From Bacteroidota bacterium (GTDB lineage: Bacteria; Bacteroidota; Bacteroidia; NS11-12g; UBA955): a stretch of DNA of 35,704 nucleotides. Under the pieces are notes generated by a model, which searched no databases, was not told the origin of the DNA, and saw only the letters and a list, made by a program, of their open reading frames with translations. Position numbers and translations under genes: made by a program. The stretch spans positions 1 through 35,704 of the forward strand of contig JAGXTF010000108.1 of the NCBI GenBank assembly GCA_018333525.1. The letters run 5' to 3'. The number at the start of each line of letters is the position of its first letter. Position 1 is the stretch's first letter. Positions 32,175 through 35,704 of the stretch are shown one piece after another.

Positions 32175-33892
32175 TGTACGATGATTTTTTTTGTAATCAG
32201 ATTCTTATTTTGTTTTATTCTTATGAAGTAGACTCCTTTTGGAAAATTGGCTATGGATAAAATATTTTGCACGCATTTACCCTTATAGTATTCTTTTCCA
32301 ACGGAATTAATAACCAGTATTTCGGCATCGGATAAATCAAAATCCGATTTTATTCCAACATACTCAGAAGCAGGATTCGGATAAATTATTAAAGATTCAT
32401 GCTTTGTTTTATTGAATAATCCCGCTGTAGTTGTATCCACAACCAGGAAACTTCCCATCATCCCATCATCTTCATGGTGAAGTAAATGGCAATGGTACAT
32501 GAATGGCACGCTATCATCCGCAAAATTTTCGAATTTTGTTACAAATTCTACGTATTGTTGGGGCATAACCAAAACCACATCTTTCTTTCCTCTTTGATAA
32601 GCTGGAACCGAGCCTCCGTTCACATTCAGAATATCAAACTGCACGTCATGAATGTGGAACGGGTGTGCTATTGCAGTATTATTTGTAATCCTCCATTTCT
32701 CAGAATTATTCAGGTAGGTTTTTATGTTTACCACCTCCATGTCGAAATGTGCTCCATTTATGTTAAAAGGACCGGAAACCTGAGAAGTCGGATCCATCAT
32801 AGAATCGGGAGCAAAGTTTAGATTCCGGCTTACATTAAAGATTGTTCTCCTAATCAGTGGTACCAGATATTTCGGAATTGTTGTAACCGGATTTGAAGTT
32901 TGTGTCTGCACATTGATTTTCAAAATGCCAAAATCCAGCCCATTCAACGGATTCAGATTATAATCCGGAATAGTACCACCCATCATGCTTTTCACCGTTT
33001 TTGCCCCATAAATCCCGTTCGGAAACTCAGAACTGAAACTGTTCAGGAATATACTTTGACCTTGCATTCCCTGCAAATCCAGTAATATTTCAACTCTTTC
33101 TCCAGGACTGAGCCTGACACGGGTAAGCTTCACTGAACTGTCAAGTAAACCCCCATCTGTAGCAATGAGGGAAAACTCTTTATTTCCAGTAAAACCAAAG
33201 TTATAACTGCGCATGGAAGAGCCATTCAACAACCTTAAGCGAATAACCTGGGAAGGTGCATTGAGGTATGGATTTACCACTCCATTTACAAGAATTGCAG
33301 TATCTTCTTCCGTAGAAATTGCAATCTGGTGCAAAACATCAAATGCTTTTGATTGAACAATTACCGGAAAATCATCAGTTCCATAATTACGGGGCAAATT
33401 CAAGTTGGCTTCAGCACTATCGCGAATAATAATCAACCCGGCAATTCCTTTAGCTACATGCAGATCCGTTTTTCCGTGTCCATGCGGATGATACCAGAAG
33501 GTGCCGGCATTATTGAGAACTCTGAATTTTGGACTCCAGGTTGAATTTTGTAAAATAAGTTGATGCGGACCTCCATCATACTTTGCGGGCAAATGCAAGC
33601 CATGCCAGTGTATGGTGGTAGAATTTCCATTCCCTTTCAAGCTGTTTTTAACATTCAGGGTTACCGTATCCCACTTATTAAAAATGAGAGTTGGAGCCAA
33701 TAGAACTCCATTTATACCATATGTTGGTGTATTAATTCCTGAATAAAATTGGGTTGTACCTTGTTGGATTTCAAGGTTGAAGGTGTCACCTGACAGGGTC
33801 TGAGGAATTATTAGTGGATTTTGTGCCCCAAGCCTTTGAGTTTGTACGCACCAAACGAAAATAATCAGAAAAAAGTAAATGAGCCTGTTCAT
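32171..33892 (-). CDS. T9SS-exported multicopper oxidase
   Basis: The 573-residue product is a three-domain multicopper oxidase. The copper motifs are intact: HWHGLH at 95-100, YHPHGHG at 134-140, HPFHIH at 410-415, and HCHLLHHEDDGMM at 467-479, which holds the type 1 copper Cys, His and axial Met. A signal peptide (about 1-23) precedes it. The last about 70 residues (YPNP at 504-507, then KGVYFIRI) are a T9SS type A sorting domain. The likely reaction is oxidation of Cu(I) to the less toxic Cu(II), using oxygen, as CueO and CopA-type enzymes do. Export by T9SS would put it on or outside the cell surface, whereas CueO is periplasmic. It overlaps the propeller gene by 4 bases and is six bases from the thioredoxin-like gene. 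Confidence 0.9.
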   Translation of the reverse strand: MNRLIYFFLIIFVWCVQTQRLGAQNPLIIPQTLSGDTFNLEIQQGTTQFYSGINTPTYGINGVLLAPTLIFNKWDTVTLNVKNSLKGNGNSTTIHWHGLHLPAKYDGGPHQLILQNSTWSPKFRVLNNAGTFWYHPHGHGKTDLHVAKGIAGLIIIRDSAEANLNLPRNYGTDDFPVIVQSKAFDVLHQIAISTEEDTAILVNGVVNPYLNAPSQVIRLRLLNGSSMRSYNFGFTGNKEFSLIATDGGLLDSSVKLTRVRLSPGERVEILLDLQGMQGQSIFLNSFSSEFPNGIYGAKTVKSMMGGTIPDYNLNPLNGLDFGILKINVQTQTSNPVTTIPKYLVPLIRRTIFNVSRNLNFAPDSMMDPTSQVSGPFNINGAHFDMEVVNIKTYLNNSEKWRITNNTAIAHPFHIHDVQFDILNVNGGSVPAYQRGKKDVVLVMPQQYVEFVTKFENFADDSVPFMYHCHLLHHEDDGMMGSFLVVDTTTAGLFNKTKHESLIIYPNPASEYVGIKSDFDLSDAEILVINSVGKEYYKGKCVQNILSIANFPKGVYFIRIKQNKNLITKKIIVQ

Positions 33893-33898
33893 ATATCA

Positions 33899-34687
33899 TC
33901 AATGATTTACAACAAACAAGCGATTCTCAGAGTACTCTTGTGATCTAATTCGAATGAAATATGTGCCATTCGACAAGGATTCTGTTTGAATTTCTTTCGT
34001 AAACAGACCTTGCGTTACCTGACCATTATACAGGCCTGAAATCATATTACCGGACATACTGTATATTTCTATTTGTAACTCCGCAGAGCTATTCACGTTG
34101 AATTGCAAAAGCATATTTTCCTTTACAGGATTGGGAAAAATAGTTGCTTCGGAAAACGAGGCTTGCCTTTTGATTTTCAGGGAGGGATCTCCAAATAAGG
34201 ACAAAATGGAATCGCGCATGATCCCTGTGTCAGAAGTTGAAAAGCTCTGGGTCGAAAACATCACTCTGTGATCCTTTCCACCAAGCAACACTACCGTTGG
34301 CATACCGAAGCCGCCATAATGGGCCACTTGAATTACACCACTATCATATGGAGCATATAAGGGCAGTGAGTTATTGCTCACCCAGTTAGCGGTAGCGGCG
34401 CAATTAGTATTATAAGTGAAAGGCATCGCATAACCGGTTACTTTACCAGGATACTTTTTCATGATGTTATTTGCCATGGTTTGTACTTTTTTGGCGGGTG
34501 GCGGGCAGGAGCCACAGTTATCCATGAAGAAAAAGACCACCACGGCCTTGCCTGAGTCCAGTTCTTTAAATAGGTCGTGGTTGACACCTTTACAATCGGG
34601 GCCATTGATTTGCATTGCAGTTGTTTGCGCCCTGGAAATCGTCATTGCGAACATCAGGGCAACTATTGTGTATATTGATTTTGTCAT
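33899..34687 (-). CDS. T9SS-exported thioredoxin-like protein
   Basis: The 262-residue protein has a signal peptide (about 1-20, ending SRA) and a thioredoxin-like domain with VVVFFFMDNCGSCPPPAKKVQ; the active site is CGSC at 58-61. A cis-proline is in GGFGMPTVVLL. The C-terminal domain (TIFPNPVKENMLLQF, then LSNGTYFIRIRS) is a T9SS type A sorting domain. The CxxC centre with a Ser in it is unusual but seen in other thioredoxin-like oxidoreductases. A surface-located thiol-redox protein beside the multicopper oxidase may keep copper-oxidised cysteines in order or bind copper. It is followed six bases later by the oxidase gene. Confidence 0.82.
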   Translation of the reverse strand: MTKSIYTIVALMFAMTISRAQTTAMQINGPDCKGVNHDLFKELDSGKAVVVFFFMDNCGSCPPPAKKVQTMANNIMKKYPGKVTGYAMPFTYNTNCAATANWVSNNSLPLYAPYDSGVIQVAHYGGFGMPTVVLLGGKDHRVMFSTQSFSTSDTGIMRDSILSLFGDPSLKIKRQASFSEATIFPNPVKENMLLQFNVNSSAELQIEIYSMSGNMISGLYNGQVTQGLFTKEIQTESLSNGTYFIRIRSQEYSENRLFVVNH

Positions 34688-34741
34688 TTTTGTTTGGGAA
34701 ATAATAAAACAGGAACAGTCTCGAGGTTTATAGCAACCGCG

Positions 34742-34762
34742 AAAAGCCGCGTAAAAAGCGGC
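34742..34762 (-). terminator. Hairpin after the HYC_CC_PP gene
   Basis: On the minus strand GCCGC (34762-34758) and GCGGC (34750-34746) form a 5-base stem with a 7-base loop, followed by TTTT (34745-34742). It lies about 20 bases after the 34781 stop, so it may terminate or attenuate before the downstream oxidase operon. Confidence 0.5.
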
Positions 34763-34780
34763 ACTTTTAAATAATTAATT

Positions 34781-35167
34781 TTAAATAATCAGAACCCTGT
34801 CCTGAAGAAATATAGGAACCGAGGGTTTATATGGTGGTGGATGATAAAAATCGTCCACTCTCAAACAATGCGATGGGGATAGCTCATATTGAAGTAAAGT
34901 TGGCGCAGAAATGTTAAAATCTGTTGACTCCACTTTAATCGCTATTTTGAATGCCTTTGTTTGAATATCCTGCGTCTTAATTATTACTGTTTTATCCTTA
35001 CAGCAGTTTGACTTCATTTTCTTCTTGCCACATGCACAAACGTGCTTGTCTGCTGAAAAGAAATGTACAGAGGCTATTTTTTTACCACACCAATGGACCG
35101 TTACCGCCATACCCGACTGAGCGGTAAGCAGAAAAACAGAAAGAAGCAGGGCCAAAGCCTTTTTCAT
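34781..35167 (-). CDS. Secreted HYC_CC_PP-like protein, cysteine-rich
   Basis: The 128-residue product has a signal peptide (about 1-21, ending GMA). It carries a HWC motif at 25-27, a CACGKK at 44-49, NCC at 54-56 and a C-terminal proline segment HPPPYKPSVP. The order (H-x-C near the start, CC in the middle, PP near the end) is that of the NCBI family HYC_CC_PP, which I recall from Bacteroidota copper or metal gene neighbourhoods; function unknown. Histidine/cysteine content suggests metal binding. It is the first gene of the copper island as read, with the oxidase cluster downstream on the same strand, separated by a hairpin. Confidence 0.75.
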   Translation of the reverse strand: MKKALALLLSVFLLTAQSGMAVTVHWCGKKIASVHFFSADKHVCACGKKKMKSNCCKDKTVIIKTQDIQTKAFKIAIKVESTDFNISAPTLLQYELSPSHCLRVDDFYHPPPYKPSVPIFLQDRVLII

Positions 35168-35422
35168 TGGATAGAGGCGAATTTACCCCGTTTGTGATAC
35201 AAATACAAATGCCCAAAGTCATAAAAATCGCTGATCATTTCGATATCGAGAGGCATTCTATAAAATCGACACCAACTTTCCTTGCATCCAATGAAAACAT
35301 ATCAAATGTTTAAACCACACTACAATAAAAATGGCGCACAATACCTTGAAAACCTTGTCAGTTCGTGGTCAGTACTACAGGATTATTTTTAATGATCCTT
35401 AAGGGGGGCTGGGGGCCGCCTT
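35168..35422. other. Non-coding region upstream of the copper island
   Basis: I see no real gene here. A G-rich patch (35403-35416) lies next to the palindromic CCTTAAGG (35399-35406). The promoter of the 34781 gene must lie here, but I see no good TTTG/TAnnTTTG pair. Confidence 0.45.
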
Positions 35423-35506
35423 TTTCCGCTGCGCGGAAATGGTCTTTTTTATGCGCTGCTGCGCTTAAACCGCTAGCGCGGTTTAGACTTGCTGCGCATA
35501 AAAAAG
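35423..35506. repeat. Cluster of two perfect inverted repeats
   Basis: TTTCCGC (35423-35429) and GCGGAAA (35433-35439) form a 7-base stem with a 3-base loop. CTTTTTTATGCGC (35444-35456) is perfectly repeated inverted at 35494-35506, and inside it TAAACCGC (35466-35473) pairs with GCGGTTTA (35478-35485). The arrangement resembles REP/BIME-type palindromic units, and two of its arms carry T-runs. It sits behind the tRNA and next to its terminator. Confidence 0.75.
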
Positions 35507-35531
35507 CCCTGGCTTTCGCCAAGGCTTTTTG
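35500..35531 (-). terminator. Rho-independent-type terminator of the tRNA-Pro gene
   Basis: AAAAAGCC (35501-35508) pairs with GGCTTTTT (35523-35530). Inside is one C/A mismatch and then TGGC/GCCA around a TTTC loop (35514-35517). Read on the minus strand after the tRNA, the stem ends in a run of T, so it should stop tRNA transcription two bases after the encoded CCA. Confidence 0.8.
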
Positions 35532-35532
35532 T

Positions 35533-35609
35533 TGGTCGGGAAGACAGGATTCGAACCTGCGACCCTCTGCTCCCAAAGCAGATGCGCTACCGGCCTGCGC
35601 TACTTCCCG
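35533..35609 (-). tRNA. tRNA-Pro, anticodon UGG
   Basis: On the minus strand the 77 bases fold into a full cloverleaf. The acceptor CGGGAAG pairs with CTTCCCG. The D arm is GCGC/GCGC. The anticodon arm is TCTGC/GCAGA with loop TTTGGGA, giving anticodon TGG. The T arm is GCAGG/CCTGT with a TTCGAAT loop. The discriminator is A and CCA is encoded in the DNA. TGG reads proline codons, chiefly CCA and CCG. Confidence 0.95.
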
Positions 35610-35614
35610 AGAAT

Positions 35615-35679
35615 CTTAGGTTCGCCCTTAAGGCGGACCTTAGATGATCGTGTCCGGATGAGTTGAAAACTTCATCCGG
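35615..35679. repeat. Two hairpins upstream of the tRNA
   Basis: CTTAGGTTCGCC (35615-35626) and GGCGGACCTTAG (35632-35643) form a 12-base imperfect stem with a 5-base loop. CCGGATGA (35654-35661) and TCATCCGG (35672-35679) form an 8-base perfect stem, extended by GTT/AAC with one bulged base. They could belong to the transcript that enters from the right, or be palindromic repeats like those at 35423. Confidence 0.65.
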
Positions 35680-35704
35680 GCCCTCTCAACTCTCTTTATC
35701 AGAC

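Noticed and set aside
35358-35619. Two ORFs (35358-35576 minus and 35365-35619 plus) over the tRNA region
   Set aside because: Both run through the tRNA-Pro gene and the palindromes and read like translated tRNA; the tRNA structure explains the sequence.
1-35704. CRISPR array, transposase, integrase or prophage
   Set aside because: No regular spaced repeats, no IS-type inverted ends with a transposase, and no integrase or capsid-like protein were found.

Overview
The window looks like a chromosomal segment of an AT-rich member of the Bacteroidota. Six proteins end in a type IX secretion system (T9SS) type A sorting domain (a YPNP-like motif about 75-80 residues from the C-terminus, then a GxYxI-type strand). 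Several promoters fit the Bacteroidota -33/-7 pattern (TTTG, then TAnnTTTG), and many Sec lipoproteins have Ser/Gly-Cys lipoboxes. I see no CRISPR array, transposase or phage gene.

Layout. (1) 1-1919, plus strand: the tail of a protein cut by the window edge, a DUF6695-like gene that appears split in two, and a small T9SS protein. (2) 1943-6028, plus strand: an ECF sigma-factor module containing a thioredoxin-like protein, the sigma factor, a small zinc-finger anti-sigma candidate, a membrane protein, a DinB-fold protein, a CxxCH cytochrome P460-like lipoprotein and a TANGO2/NRDE-family protein. Three copies of one promoter-like motif, GTAAGGA-N14-CGACTTC, stand before three transcription units of this module; they are probably the target of the sigma factor encoded between them. 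(3) 6657-9634, plus strand: trehalose pathway, otsB followed by a membrane sensor/HAMP-like region fused to trehalose-6-phosphate synthase. (4) 15523-9834, minus strand: a compact four-gene operon of a T9SS protein, an M48 metallopeptidase, a beta-barrel-like protein and a lipoprotein. (5) 18157-15717, minus strand: a sulfur-handling operon (ArsR regulator, SQR-like flavoprotein, rhodanese-like protein, DsrE protein), with a palindrome overlapping the promoter -7 box just before the regulator's start codon. (6) 22580-18320, minus strand: a large seven-repeat T9SS protein bracketed by a lipoprotein gene and a degenerate copy of that gene's 3' end, in direct orientation. (7) 35167-22613, minus strand: a copper/silver tolerance island with a HYC_CC_PP-type protein, a T9SS thioredoxin-like protein, a T9SS multicopper oxidase, a T9SS beta-propeller protein, a small lipoprotein, an SRPBCC protein, a small secreted protein, a CusA-type RND pump encoded as two ORFs, a TolC-type channel, two tandem CusB-type adaptors and a heavy-metal-binding lipoprotein. 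(8) 35423-35704: a palindrome cluster, a terminator, tRNA-Pro(UGG) and more hairpins.

How the parts fit. The copper island would oxidise cuprous ions at or outside the outer membrane and expel them from the periplasm through an RND tripartite pump. The sulfur operon would oxidise or relay sulfide/persulfide under a thiol-sensing repressor. The ECF module looks like a self-contained stress regulon with redox and heme-type outputs. All functions are inferred from sequence motifs; no searches were run.
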